Assembly (NCBI GenBank): GCA_905221605.1
Contig: CAJNDS010000569.1
Span: 280,514-344,513, forward strand
Source of the DNA: Symbiodinium natans
Lineage: Eukaryota; Sar; Dinophyceae; Suessiales; Symbiodiniaceae
DNA length: 64,000 bases
Reading direction: 5' to 3'
The notes below the pieces were generated by a model. It searched no databases and had not been told where the DNA came from. It worked only from the letters and a program-made list of their open reading frames with translations. Positions 30,633-42,449 of the stretch are shown piece after piece (positions within the stretch are counted from its first letter, which is position 1; every line of letters starts with the position of its first letter). The translations under genes and the position numbers were made by a program.

Positions 30633-31100
30633 TCAGACTTGGATGCTTCTCAGCTGCTTGATCGCCTGCATGAGCTTGTTGCTGTGCTCTGGGGTGAGGT
30701 GGAACGGCTCACCTTCGAGATCCTCCTGGCTCACCAGAAGCAGTGCCCGGCCGCTCATTGCCTCTGCCTCGAAAGCTGCAGACGCTGCTTGGAAGCCCTG
30801 CTGCTGCAGCCAGGTCAGCACCTCTGGCACACCCCAGTGCTCCATGGGGCCCACGGGCTGCACGGGCTGCGTGGGCACAAGGGACTTCACTTCCAAGATG
30901 GAACTCCAGAGCTTCTCGCATTCTTGTGGTGGGATTCCGAACGCACCTTCCAGATCTTCCTTGTCAAGCTGAAGGAGGGCCCTGCCATCGACCTCCTCAG
31001 CCTGGAATTTGGCAGCCTGACCGCCGAAACCCTCTCGCTGTGCCCAGGCAACCACATCCTTCACGGCCCACTGCTCCGGTGGCACGGACGGAGCGGTCAT
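30633..31100 (-). CDS. Protein with two tandem SAM-like domains
   Basis: An open frame from ATG at 31100 to the stop at 30633, about 155 residues. Two homologous halves follow the SAM pattern. The first has W..KDVVAWAQREGF, then FQAEEVDGRALLQLDKEDL, then GIPPQECEKLWSSI. The second has WGVPEVLTWLQQQGF, FEAEAMSGRALLLVSQEDL and LTPEHSNKLMQAIKQL. SAM domains usually mediate homo- or hetero-oligomerisation, so this may be an adaptor. No other domain is present in this exon. It may be the last exon of a longer gene, since the frame stays open upstream of the ATG for about 40 codons. The stretch 30220-30630 between it and K6 shows nothing. Confidence 0.75.
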   Translation of the reverse strand: MTAPSVPPEQWAVKDVVAWAQREGFGGQAAKFQAEEVDGRALLQLDKEDLEGAFGIPPQECEKLWSSILEVKSLVPTQPVQPVGPMEHWGVPEVLTWLQQQGFQAASAAFEAEAMSGRALLLVSQEDLEGEPFHLTPEHSNKLMQAIKQLRSIQV

Positions 31101-31729
31101 GGCCGGTAGCGAGTCCTCACAAGACGGGTCTAGTGCCCGTGCGCTGCTGGAAAAAGTATGCGAAGTCACACGTGCTCTCATGCACAGCGCACATGTGTTG
31201 TGGGGCCTACGAACTCGCTCATATGTCATAACGGTAGAGGACTGGCCTTGGCCACGTCAGCAGCAGCTTGGAATCCCGCTTCGTGTGCGCTGGTGGCGCT
31301 GGGGCTCTTCCATCCTCCGCTCCCTGCATTCGCCTTCATGCTGGCACATTGACTCCACGGATCCTGACCATTCGCCCAGGGATCCTCACCGTCGACGTTC
31401 GCCTTGCAAGCTGCGTGGCTCTCTTTACCGCAAGTTGTTCAGGTCTTGTTTGCAACCCATTGCTCAGGACCGCCACGTCTTCATGGGGAGTGTTCTGTTT
31501 ATGCGATTATAGTACTTGGGTCTCAGACATCGTACACTGTAACCGAGGGCTCCCCCGTGCCCTTTCAAGAATCCTCACCTTCGACTTGCTTTGTGGGGCT
31601 GGAGACTTGCCAGCCACGCACTCCCTTGTACTCGCCACCTGCTTCTTCGCCGGTCTCGGCATAAGTCTAGTTCAATTGATGAAAAAAGTTCGAATATGTC
31701 AGCATTATGGGGCTTCTTGGCCATTCAAC

Positions 31730-34682
31730 CTATAGATGGCATGAGGGCAAGAAGGCTGGCACTCCTTCTGGCACGTGCTGCCACTTCGTCAAAGCTTGTT
31801 TTGACACAACATGTTGCAACACGTGGGCCGCTACGCATGTGACTCTGGCCTCACGGTGGCGCCAGTCGGGGTCCCGGTCGGCGCTGGCACGGGAGTTGCC
31901 ACGGGAGTTGCCACGGGAGTTCGCTGAGCCTTGCGAGCCGGCGGACGGAGCTCGTTCTCGAGAAGTCCGGGGACGGTCCCAGCTGCGTGTCTCCTGCACA
32001 CGAGTGCTGGGCGCGTGGCGACTTGGTTAGTACGATTATATATAGTAGCGACGAGTAGCGACTAATTAGTAGCCACTTGTGAGGTGGCATATGTGTCTCC
32101 TCGAAGCTGATCTTCTGCACGCGGCCCCAAGCTGCCAGCGACTTCTTGAAGTTGCTCTTGGCGTTGCGCATGGCCCTCAGCGCCCTCTTCTTGTGGTCCT
32201 CAAAGCCCTGGATCTGGGCGATGGTCTCTTCGACGTCCGGTCGGACAGTTGCCGGTGGCTTGCCGTCCAGCGCTCAGCATGCCGCAGGTCCTGGCAAGCT
32301 TCAAGGCCATGTCAAGGTCCAGCACCGTCCCTCGTAGAAGTACTCCTTCATGCAGAAATGCTCCCCGTCCCTGCGGCGGGTCGCAGCACCACGGTGAGGC
32401 TCGGGGCCTGCTTGCACACCTGGCTGGGATTTAGGAGGGGCAGCAGCCACTGGTACTGGCCAAGCTGGAAGCAGGTGATTACGGGCGTGGAACGGTCATA
32501 TCGTGTCAGCGTCATGGTCTGGTTCAGCGCATGCTTGAACTGGGTGGCGAGGTTGCTGGGGTCGTCTACAGCCCAACCACCCTGACCCGGTTGCACTCCT
32601 TGGAAGTCGTTGTCCTGCTGGAACCGGAACTTTTTCCGGAGGATGTGCTCGATGCTGCCCGGCGACACGTCCACTTTGTCCCAGGACGGGTCGAACATCC
32701 TCAGCTCCTCAGGCCTCAGGCCCGCATTCTCGCAGCCCTTGTTCAGCAACGCAGTGCTCAGCAAGTCCAGGGCCTCAGGCGCATTCGGCAAATGCGTGTC
32801 CCACTTCTGAAAGACATACCTGGACTTGAAGTCCGGGATCTCAAAGGCGTCGTCCACATCCTCGTCCTTCCTCCTCTCAAAGACGCCGTAGATGGGCTGG
32901 AGGTTCAAGTCCAGAAGCCCCGTGGCGAAGATCAGACGAAGCTTGGCACTGTTGTTCGGGGGCATCTCGATGGAGATCCCCTGGCGGTGCTTCCAGGAGA
33001 GGGCGAACTTGTAGTTGATGTAGTTCACCAAGTACTCGGGTGCGTCGTTGTTCCTGAGCCGGTTGCGCCAGTCTTCCGGCTGCGCCTTCTTCTCCAGCTC
33101 CGCGATACGCTCCAAGAAGCTGGCGCCCGGAGACTTCGGGAAGAAGACACAGCGCTGCATGATGGTTCCCAGGTCCGTCCGGTCCAGCAGGAATTGGAGC
33201 TCCCCTTCCTCATCAAAAGCCGCTACACGCCGATAATGTAAATGTAAATAAACATATACATATACATACATATATACATACATATATATATATACAATAA
33301 TATATATATATATATATATAACATATCTATAAACATATACATATATGCATATGAATATACATATATACATACACGTAAGAGACTACATAATATAAGTCAT
33401 GTGTGTAGCTCAGGCAGGTGTCGTCCGCACCAGGCAGCGGCTGCTCGATCTCGCGGAGGTACCCCAAGCTCTCGTCCGCAGGCAGCCTCAGCTCAGGAGG
33501 CGCTTAAGCCCGCCATGTGTGAGCTCGCAGAACGTGGGTACGTTGAGTTTGGAGAGAGCACACACACACACACCATGCAAGTATCATGCAAGCCTTGATT
33601 GATAGGAGTTTGAGATATCTGCTGCCCAAGCGCGGGGCGACCTTGCAGGACCCCTCCGAGTGGTACTGCTTCGCCTTGAAGATGATGACGTCGCCACGGA
33701 TCTTGGTGAGTAAGCTCTCCAGGGCGCTGGCACCAAACTTGTGGTAGATGTAGCGCGCCACGGCCACGTTGATACCCCCTCGCTGTTGCTTGTTGGTTTG
33801 CGAGCTGCGCTCCACGAGGACAAAGTTTATGGCATCGGATCCTCGGATGTACACCAGCGACAAACCGCGGGCCTTGAAGGCCGTCCACATCTTCGCCCCG
33901 GATGCCCCAGTCTTCACATCCACATTCCGCTCGCGCTCACGCTGCTCCTGAAGCGTGAACGCATCGAAGATCTCGTCGCCCAGGCTGTCCTCCTCGTGCT
34001 CCTCCTCGTCCTCGCTCTCGGGCTCCGTGAGGTCCTTCTTCTTGGCTCCCCAATCCTCAAAGAGCTCCTGGCATCGGCGCGAGATCTCCGCCCAGCCCTC
34101 GCACTGTGCATCAAGCTCCTGCGCGCGCCCGGGCTCTCGCCACATCGGCACGTAAACGAAGCTGCCGGTGTCGTTGCGGGCATCCAGCTTCTGGCACTGC
34201 TCTGCAAACCAGGCGTCGAAGCCTGTTGCGTCCAGCTTTTCCAGCTTCCGCTCCAGCTCCTCGAAAGCAGCCAGGCCCATACGGGGCAGCTTCTCCGACC
34301 GCTCCTTCGCGGTGACCACGGCCAGCTTGCCCAAAGCAAAGAACTTATCCCCGGAAGCGAAGGCGATCTGGCACGCCAGCTTGTTGGGCACAGGGCTCTG
34401 TAGCTTGGAGTTGTCCACGAAGTAGAAGTGGAACTCATCCAAATGACGGCACCTCACATGCTCCTCCCGGCACCCCAGGTAGGCGCTCAACAGCAGCTTG
34501 GCGGGCTTGTCCTTCTCGTTGTCCGGGATGATGGCCAGCGCGCAGGCATCGAGGCTCGACGCTTCCACGCCGCACAGGAATCCACGGAACTTTTTGTCCT
34601 TCAACTGCTGCCGGAAGGGCTCCGGGCAAGCTTCCTCTGCATGGCGGCTAGCGCTCGCCTTGGCGGACTTCTTGCCTCCCAT
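31730..34682 (-). CDS. DUF3825-like protein, multi-exon, with local frame breaks
   Basis: Starts at ATG 34682 (MGGKKSAKASASRHAEEA). A large exon runs to about 33610, with an acidic middle (EPESEDEEEHEEDSLGDEIF). A small exon lies at about 33500-33405 (LRLPADESLGYLREIEQP). A long exon from about 33228 carries a region like DUF3825: LIFATGLLDLNLQPIYGVFE, SPGSIEHILRKKFRFQQ, CFQLGQYQWLLPLLN and, near the end, YFYEG and TVLDLDMALKLAR. Between about 32370 and 32265 three frame changes are needed to keep the conserved residues; after them the frame is open again (PPATVRPDVEETIAQIQGF to KISFEE, about 32095). A last exon from about 31993 reads an Arg/Ser/Gly/Asn tail with NSRGNSRGNSR. The molecular function is unknown; DUF3825 is found with nucleic-acid-linked domains elsewhere. 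Confidence 0.65.
33240..33385. repeat. Intronic TATA/TACA microsatellite
   Basis: A TA-, ACATAT- and ATAC-rich tract filling the intron of the DUF3825-like gene between the exons at 33405 and 33228. A CA run follows at about 33562-33575 in the next intron upstream. Confidence 0.9.
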
Positions 34683-34689
34683 GTCGGCG

Positions 34690-35050
34690 ACGGGAAAGAA
34701 GATGATCGTAGAGAGTGACAATGCGACAATGCGTCTGAGAGTAGAACGGCTGCGGCGTGCCACAAGGTCCCACAAACCGCAAGCCGTTCGGTGCGAGGAG
34801 CTGGGGGAGCGCCAGCAGCCACGAGGGTGTGCAAAACTATACGTAGAACTACTCGGTACACAGTAAGTCGGTAGCCGCATACAACGCATCCAACGGAGTC
34901 TTATGCCCTGGCACACAGCCTTCTTGTCAAGGCTTCGAGTTCTGAAGGAGTTCACTAATGTTGTTGGGAGTGTTGGCCTTGACAAAGGTCACTCACTTCT
35001 GAATCTGTGCTTGGTTGCAGATGGGGTGGATATCGCGGCCCAGCACTCAA
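34690..35050. other. Intergenic gap upstream of the DUF3825-like gene
   Basis: The likely promoter and 5' region. No TATA-type motif or exon was distinguishable. Confidence 0.35.
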
Positions 35051-36265
35051 GCACCTGAAGCACCCTCATCAATGCTTGCCACGCGACAAAACTCATTCAC
35101 ACATTGAGAAAACACGGTGTGGATATCTGCGAGTGGGAGTTGCGAAGAGATGTTCGCAATACACTCAAGAAAGGCACTCCTCTTTTTCTGTGCATTTTTC
35201 TGAGATTCAAGGTCGAGAATCACGCAAAAGTCTTTCGACCGCCGTCTGCACAGGAAACAGCCGCCTCGAAGGAAGTGGGGAAACCAAGACGAAGCGCGCA
35301 TAAGTGCCCACCACAACTCAGATCAACTCAACCCATGAAGCTCCAAAAAGTGCGGCACCTCTCTTCTTGTTCGTGGACTGTGGAACCCCGCAAGACCACT
35401 CGATTACATTATGCACCATGCAGGGCCTGTTCGTCAAGTGCTCAAGAATGACGAGGATGTAGCTCCATCGTCCCTATCGTCTCGTAGTTGACCTCTGCAG
35501 GTGGCTATCTCCAGTACGGAGCCTTGCTAAAGTGCAAAGCAACACTGGACGACAGAGGCCGCGCAGCACAGTTGAGAGCAGGCACTCGCTGCAAATGCCA
35601 TCAGAGTCACCTCTTTTTTGCAACACTCAAAGATCTTCTCCTTCAGCTTCTCAATGAACGGGTTCTCGCTTTGCCCATCGGCCTCCATGTGGCAAAGAAA
35701 GTCATGGGAACTGGGGCCAGTACTGACTGAGCCAATCGAAGCCACTACTAAGAACTGCAAACGGCAGGCCTCGTCCACGGCCAGGAGGTATGTGTGGGCT
35801 CTCGGGAAAGTTGTTCTCAAATCCGGGATGTCATAGGAAATCTCTTGCTGCATTGGGAAGTAATCATGCCTGCTGAGGATGAGGATCGTTGCTGAGGTCT
35901 CGATGGAAGCTTTCGGACTTACCTGTCGCAGTCAGCTGAGGACATAAACTTCACAAGGTGGTGGTGATTTGAAGGATCATGGGGCTCAGGGCAAGGACAG
36001 GCAGCATTGAGAATAAAGTCCCAGCTGCAGCTCTCTCCCAATCATCGAAGTAGACGTTGCTTGGGTGACGGTCTGCCAGGTCGTCCTTCCTGCACACGAA
36101 GATGTAGTCAAGAATTGTTGTTTGATGTGCTTCGGCTGCAATGTTCCTGGCCTCAGCTCTTCAAACTCGCTGTTCTCGTCCAAGACATCCTTGATGTAGC
36201 GTCCCAGGTGGGAATTCTTGAAAACGTGATCCCGGCCAGCTCTGGGTCCCGGCTTCCTCAGAAAA
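35050..36265 (-). CDS. Unrecognised multi-exon protein
   Basis: Coding-like exons on the minus strand. About 36260-36130 gives FKNSHLGRYIKDVLDENSEF. About 36165-35955 gives NIAAEAHQTTILDYIFVCRK, then DRHPSNVYFDDWERAAAG. About 35900-35560 gives MQQEISYDIPDLRTTFPRAH and a hydrophobic LQFLVVASIGSV. About 35265-35065 gives DFCVILDLESQKNAQKKRS, then CIANISSQLPLADIHTVF. The first two overlap in different frames around 36150, so there is either a frame change or an acceptor at GCCAG|GAACATT. I do not recognise the family and found no catalytic motif. Confidence 0.5.
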
Positions 36266-37700
36266 AGGCAGAACCGCACTGTACGGCACAAGATGGCCTG
36301 GAGGTTCAGTGTTACAGCACTGGGTGGCGGGGTCCAAAAGGATCCTTTATAAAAGCCAAGGAGGCCCCTTTGCTTGTGGAATGGCGGTGTTGGCACGGAC
36401 CGCAAGGCGCAGACTCAGCCTGGCCGTGCCGGAGCCTCCCAATGTGCCACAGTTGCTACAAGAAGCTATGGTAGAAAAAGTACAAAAGAAATTAGGGGGC
36501 AACAGGTAAGTGTGACCTGGGGCTGGAAGCAGCACCTCGCATGGAAAGCCCTGTTGCCTGTTGCCAAACAGCGGAACCCTCGAAGTCTTTTGGCCAGGCC
36601 GTCCTAAATCTCCTGCGCTGGTGCCCCAGCTGACGAAAGAAGCAACTACAGTCTTAACTACAGAAGCAAAGACATAAGAGAGGACGCCCGTCGGGCTCTG
36701 TATTGCTCTGAATTGCCTTGGCCTGCCACTCGAGGCTTGGCCTTGGGCACCACATTGCACTTGACGCTGTGACACTGTACCCCATACTAAGGGTTCCAAG
36801 GATGCATCTGAACCAGCATGCAGGCACACAGAGACGAACACAGACGACACAGACGCACAAACACACACAGAGACACGCAGAGAGACACACAAAGACACAC
36901 GCGCACGCACGGACGGACGGACGGACGGACGGACGGACGGACGGACGCACGCACGCACGCACGCACTCACGCACGCACGCACGCACGCACACACAAACAA
37001 ACAAAGAGTGTGGGCTATGCTTAAGGCAAATTCACAAACTCATGACATTCAACGAAACATCGAGTGATTGTGACGATTTAGCCTTCGCTTGCTGCCATTA
37101 CTCCGTTCTGATGGCGACACTAGGAGTCGCTAGGATTGCTGCCGAAAAAAAACGTTTCCAGGGTGGGGATATGGGGAGCTATTTATTCGTTTTCAACTGG
37201 CGGAATTTCGTTCTTGTCGCCAAGCAGCTTTCCGCCCACGCGATGGCTTTGCCGGACCTTGTCCCATCTCCCAGTGGCCTGATTTATACGAGACCCGCCC
37301 TTTCAACTCTCATGCAAACACTTGCACACGGCCTGTCGGATGGCTTGAAAATGGCCAACTATGGGCATCTTGAGCATCAAGGGGCCAGTGCCACTGCATC
37401 CTGACTGAGTCACGGACGACGCAAGACGCTGCAGTAGTTGGTGACATGACCAGAGCTAGTCCACCGTCAGGGCCACACCGTGACAATCGTCAGTTCTGTG
37501 GCTTGCGCCGAGACACGCAGCAAGTTCGGCAGCATATTGTGCTTCCAGATAGAAATTCATAGGGTCGTAAGCATAAGCTCCTGAGAGCAGACTGCAGCGG
37601 ATGGACTCGTTGAAATGACTTAAGTCAGTGGGAGGGGAGCCTGACAGGGACTGACTGCTTGCTGCACATGTGCATCATCAGTTCCGTCTGCATTTTTCAG
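36265..37700. other. Repeat-bearing spacer
   Basis: Contains the CACA/GACGGACG/CGCACGCA microsatellites and one plus-strand frame (ATG 37042 to stop 37404, 120 residues, MTFNETSSDCDDLAFACCHY at its start). That frame is against the general gene direction, has no recognised domain, and is listed only as a possibility. Confidence 0.35.
36818..36998. repeat. Compound microsatellite (ACAC, GACG, GCAC units)
   Basis: A run of imperfect ACAC/AGACAC, then nine or so GACG-type tetranucleotides (ACGGACGG), then CGCA tetranucleotides. The composition shifts in clear blocks, consistent with successive unit mutation and expansion. Confidence 0.95.
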
Positions 37701-37739
37701 AGGCTGCGCCTGTGTATGCAAACTGCTGTGAGCGGACCT

Positions 37740-38500
37740 GCAGAGAGTCCACAAGAAAAGCTCGGCCCCTTCAATCCTGGCCAGGGCCACGGTGCAGCGG
37801 GAATATGCTCGGGAATGTAGCCTCCTGGCAGGGCAAACATCTTCGCCAAACGCTGCAAGGTCTAAGTGCGCACAATCATCTGCATCACTTTCTCAGGAAG
37901 CGCTCACAGTCGAAATTTCACAGGCAATTCAGGCTGCAGCCGAGCATCTATCAACTCATGGGCCGCTACGCACATCTTCAAGATTGCAACAGCATCTCGG
38001 GTATCAATCTCTCTGGTTATTGCACGATCCACCTTCTGATAGGTGATTCGCATGTGCTCAACTCCACTCGACCAGGACTTTCTAAAAACTCTCCTAGCAA
38101 ACGCCCCAGTTTTCTTGGACCTCCAATCCGGACTTTTCTGAATTGCGAGAAATGGGGTGAGCTGCTACATGATTCTCACTCAGCCCACCATGCGTACGAC
38201 AGGGCACTCCAGAGCTTCAGATCGAAGGCTACAGGGTCCCCCAACGTCACCTCCCACGCCGTCTTTGACTTCCGGCTCCACCCTTTCGGCTTCTCCTGCA
38301 CGTGCCGGGTACATCGACCCAAGTACAGACAACAACTAACTAATGAACTCGCTGGCCGTTGTGGCATAATCTGATCAAGCAGAGCTTCGCAGGCTTCATT
38401 GCCAATCCAGCTAACCAAGAACCAACATTGGCTCAAAGGGGTTGCTTCCGCTGCACTACTCCTTGCGAAACATCCACCAGCGTCAGCTCCTGCGGTCCTG
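37740..38500 (-). CDS. Unrecognised multi-exon protein
   Basis: Minus-strand exons: about 38500-38190 (ADAGGCFARSSAAEATP, later QEKPKGWSRKSKTAWEV and DPVAFDLKLWSALSYAWW), 38147-37910 (SKKTGAFARRVFRKSWSSG, TREIDTRDAVAILKMCVA) and about 37870-37730 (LQRLAKMFALPGGYIPEHIP). The middle exon starts right after a CAG. No catalytic motif or family was recognised. The gene's downstream end is not defined. Confidence 0.5.
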
Positions 38501-38639
38501 CTCATCACTTGCCGGTGGCAGAAAGATTCTCTACACTCTTTCTGAAAAAAAGCTGGGTTGTTTCGGGTTGCTTGTCTATCGAGCGTATATTGTATGTATC
38601 ATATCGTCTAGAACAAGCAGACCAGCTTTCCCCCTTCCC

Positions 38640-38930
38640 AACCCCCCCCCCCCCCCCCCCCTGAGATACCCCCAGATCGCTTGGAAGAGCCGCAGACCGC
38701 GCAAACAGAACCCGGCCCTGTTGGGTGTCTTTTTTCCTGGATTCCCTGCGACCCCCCTGGATCCCCCCCTCGGCATCCCCCCCCCGGCCCCCCCCCCCTT
38801 CAGCTCTCTCCGCCTGCGACTGCAGACACGCGAAAGGTTTTTCGAATTTCTTAGGCCTTGGGACGTGGGTTGGCCCGGCTGCCGAGGCGGCGCGCGCAAG
38901 CGTTTACAATTATGCAAATTAATTTGCTTG
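38640..38930. repeat. Dispersed C-rich repeat, copy 1
   Basis: Poly-C runs (38641-38662) and CCCCCCTGGATCC-type sequence lead into GGCTGCCGAGGCGGCGCGCG, then AAGCGTTTACAATTATG (38876-38915). The same order recurs at 45330-45520, so this is a dispersed element rather than simple sequence. No terminal repeats or coding frame were found. Confidence 0.5.
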
Positions 38931-39144
38931 TGGGTTTTCCTTTTGGGCCAGCAAGCGGGAGCTCAAATTCCGAAAGCTTGCCAGGGGTTGTTATGTGCGC
39001 TGGTTCTCCGAAGCTTGCAAGGGGGTCTGCTGCAGATTCGGCAAGAGAAAAAAAAGAACGGATTCGGAAGCTGCACAGACCTGATTCGGGTAAACCGCGA
39101 ATTCGGGATCTGGCAAATACGCCCGAGGCAGCAATCAGGGATAG

Positions 39145-41390
39145 CTAATGTAGTCTGGCCACCGGCCCATGCCCTGCGCCTGGTTCTTCTTCGTCACTGT
39201 CTTCGTTATAGAAACCAGCATCGGCTCCTGTACATGCGTCTCATCCACAACAACGTTCGTCTCTACCGACGTTCTTTTGAATGTAGCTGTCATGTAGCAT
39301 CCGCGTTCTCAACACGCCACGGCCACTACAACAGGAAGCACTCAAAAAGCATGGCAGCACCTGTGCCAGTGCCAGCATGGTGCCCATGTCCTGTCGAGGA
39401 GGCAGCTGCAGCAAGTCCTCCAGGAACTGACCCTAAGCACAAGGGCGGCTGCAGCATCTCCAGACACAGCATAGAGCTCAGAGCCAGTGCCCAGGCCTGC
39501 TGCCTGCCGCTGATCCAAGGACGGCCAACCTGAAGGCGCGTGCCACCACACTGCTCCCCGCACACACGGAAGCTGGGAATGCTGGAATGTCCAAAGCCAG
39601 CCTGTGCTACCGTCACCTTGTTGTATCGAAGCCCATCCTCCGACGAAACATGAAATTGGGCTGAGCGTGGCTGAGTGAGAAACTGGCATGTGTTGCACTG
39701 CACACTTTAAAACACCCCGTCTCGGTCGGTTCTTCAAGCTGGAACCGATCTGCTCGCCAGCCGCTCCTGGCTATCAGGGTGTGGATGACGGCTTTGTATC
39801 TCTAGCTGCAGCTAATGTAGTCTGGCCACCGGCCCTGCGCGGTTCTTCTTCGTCACTGTCTTCGTTATAGAAACCAGCCTCGTCGGCTCCTGTACATGCG
39901 TCTCATCCACAACAACGTTCGTCTCTACCGACGTTCTTTTGAATGTAGCTGTCATGTAGCATCCGCGTTCTCAACACGCCACGGCCACCACAACAGGAAG
40001 CACTCAAAAAGCATGGCGGCACCTGTGCCAGTGCCAGCATGGTGCCCATGTCCTGTCGAGGAGGCAGCTGCAGCAAGTCCTCCAGGAACTGACCCTAAGC
40101 ACAAGGGCGGCTGCAGCATCTCCAGACACAGCATAGAGCTCAGAGCCAGTGCCCAGGCCTGCTGCCTGCCGCTGATCCAAGGACGGCCAACCTGAAGGCG
40201 CGTGCCACCACACTGCTCCCCGCACACACGGAAGCTGGGAATGCTGGAATGTCCAAAGCCAGCCTGTGCTACCGTCACCTTGTTGTATCGAAGCCCATCC
40301 TCCGACGAAACATGAAATTGGGCTGAGCGTGGCTGAGTGAGAAACTGGCATGTGTTGCACTGCACACTTTAAAACACCCCGTCTCGGTCGGTTCTTCAAG
40401 CTGGAACCGATCTGCTCGCCAGCCGCTCCTGGCTATCAGGGTGTGGATGACGGCTTTGTATCTCTAGCTGCAGCTAATGTAGTCTGGCCACCGGCCCTGC
40501 GCGGTTCTTCTTCGTCACTGTCTTCGTCATAGAAACCAGCATTGTCGGCTCCTGTAAATGCGTCTCATCCACAACAACGTTCGTCTCTACCGACGTTCTT
40601 TTGACTGTAGCTGTCATGTAGCATCCGCGTTCTCAACACGCACGGCCACCACAACAGGAAGCACTCAAAAAGCATGGCGGCACCTGTGCCAGTGCCAGCA
40701 TGGTGCCAATGTCCTGTCGAGGAGGCAGCTGCAGCAAGTCCTCCAGGAACTGACCCTAAGCACAAGGGCGGCTGCAGCATCTCCAGACACAGCATAGAGC
40801 TCAGAGCCAGTGCCCAGGCCTGCTGCCTGCCGCTGATCCAAAGACGGCCAACCTGAAGGCGCGTGCCACCACACTGCTCCCCGCACACACGGAAGCTGGG
40901 AATGCTGGAATGTCCAAAGCCAGCCTGTGCTACCGTCACCTTGCTCTTGTATCGAAGCCCATCCTCCGACGAAACATGGAATGGGCTGAGCGTGGCTGAG
41001 TGAGAAACTGGCATGTGTTGCACTGCACACTTTAAAACACCCCGTCTCGGTCGGTTCTTCAAGCTGGAACCGATCTGCTCGCCAGCCGCTCCTGGCTATC
41101 AGGGTGTGGATGACGGCTTTGTATCTCTAGCTGCAGCTAATGTAGTCTGGCCACCGGCCCTGCGCGGTTCTTCATGCGTCTCATCCACAACACGTTCGTC
41201 TCTACCGACGTTCTTTTGAATGTAGCTGTCATGTAGCACCCGCGTTCTCAACACGCCACGGCCACGACAACAGGAAGCACTCAAAAAGCATGGCAGCACC
41301 TGTGCCAGTGCAAGCATGGTGCCCATGTCCTGTCGAGGAGGCAGCTGCATCAAGTCCTCCAGGAACTTACCCTAAGCACATGCACTTGAC
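39145..41390. repeat. Tandem array, 662-bp unit, about 3.4 copies
   Basis: The string GCGTCTCATCCACAACA starts near 39236, 39898, 40560 and 41176, so the spacings are 662, 662 and 616 bp. Units are nearly identical, which implies recent duplication or homogenisation. Each full unit holds, on the minus strand, an acidic exon-like cassette (39232-39182, 39893-39843, 40555-40505) preceded by an AG, plus open frames of 125-131 codons in two frames. The copies are too alike to show which frame is constrained. The fourth unit is truncated at about 41390 and lacks the acidic cassette. Confidence 0.9.
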
Positions 41391-41879
41391 AGGTCAAATT
41401 GTCAAAGGGCTTCAAGAGCCCAAAAACTATGGAAGGCAACAGCCCTGTCCTGGAGGAGGGGCTGGGCCTGCATTCTTGTCCACCGCTCCTTGTCAGGAAT
41501 TTTGGATCAGCTTTCAATGTAGCGTCCCACTGAAATTTCAAAACCATGCACCTTCTCCCGCAGTTTCAGGTGCCCTATCTGACCCCTTTTGTATCTACAA
41601 GTCACAAGCATAATGGAAACACTCGACATAGCAACCATAGCGATGAACAAGAAGACTACGAAGACGAGCAACACGTTAGGACCCCAACTCTAGCTGACTG
41701 GGAATGTCAGACTGGTTCTGCATCATACTTCAGGTGCCCCGAACAGCATGCCCTGAGCCCTGATCGTGCATAGGCTGGTCCTAGAACTTCTTCTGCCTGT
41801 CGCATTGACTTCAGCGTGTCGTCCAGCCTTTGCCAGAAGCACAAAACAAGAATGGACGAGCGGTAAACTTGGAAAACGA

Positions 41880-42440
41880 CATGAGATAGCAAAGGATGGT
41901 GCAAGAATTGCGGCCTCAGCCAGGCCAAGGAGCCAGCAGTTAAAGTCCCAGAAGGCGCGTAAGTCCTTGTCTCGAATCACCATCTCCGAATATCCTGCCT
42001 GAGCCAGCTGTTGAGCAACCTTCGCCGGCAGCTCGTACTTATTCTTGACGGACATTTCCGACATCCAGTCTTTCACGTTGTTGAACATCTTGTCCTGGGA
42101 CTGCACATCACCCTGCAGCAGCAGCAGCTTGTTCAGCTCTGAGAGCCTTCTTGCAGTCTCATTCGGCTTCCCTTCCACCAGGAACATTTCGATGTATCCA
42201 GCCAGAGGGCCGTGGATGGATCCTTCAGCCGGGAGCACACCAGAGGTACAGTTAACATCCGATAGCATGGTAGATCCTAGGTGCCTCAGATACTACTCAA
42301 AGGCTACCCATTATTAGGTCCACGCCTGCCACCAAATTCCACTCGCCAAGTTCTGGTGGCTCCTCATCATCCTCCATCCCCGGTGCAGGCGGCGTTGCAC
42401 TGGGCTCAAGCAACGAGAAAGAGGCGCCGTGGTAGTGACT
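41880..42440 (-). CDS. Unrecognised protein, two exons or more
   Basis: Exon about 42430-42310 reads PSATPPAPGMEDDEEPPELG, then EWNLVAGVDLIMG. The next exon is open from ATG 42268 down to about 41880: MLSDVNCTSGVLPAEGSIHG, then RRLSELNKLLLLQGDVQSQD, KMFNNVKDWMSEMSVKNKYE, and QQLAQAGYSEMVIRDKDLRA. The middle looks helical, perhaps coiled-coil. No domain was recognised. It ends near a hydrophobic CWLLGLAEAAILAPSF. The 41450-41720 stretch between it and the tandem array shows one short exon-like frame (FQWDATLKADPKFL) only. Confidence 0.5.
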
Positions 42441-42449
42441 GGTAGTGAT

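Noticed and set aside
36347-37000. Cys/Val/Arg-rich minus frames of 217 and 116 codons
   Set aside because: Generated by ACAC/GACG/GCAC microsatellites.
38415-38440. Spliced-leader-like ATTGGCTCAAAG on the plus strand
   Set aside because: Wrong strand for nearby genes and only a short match.
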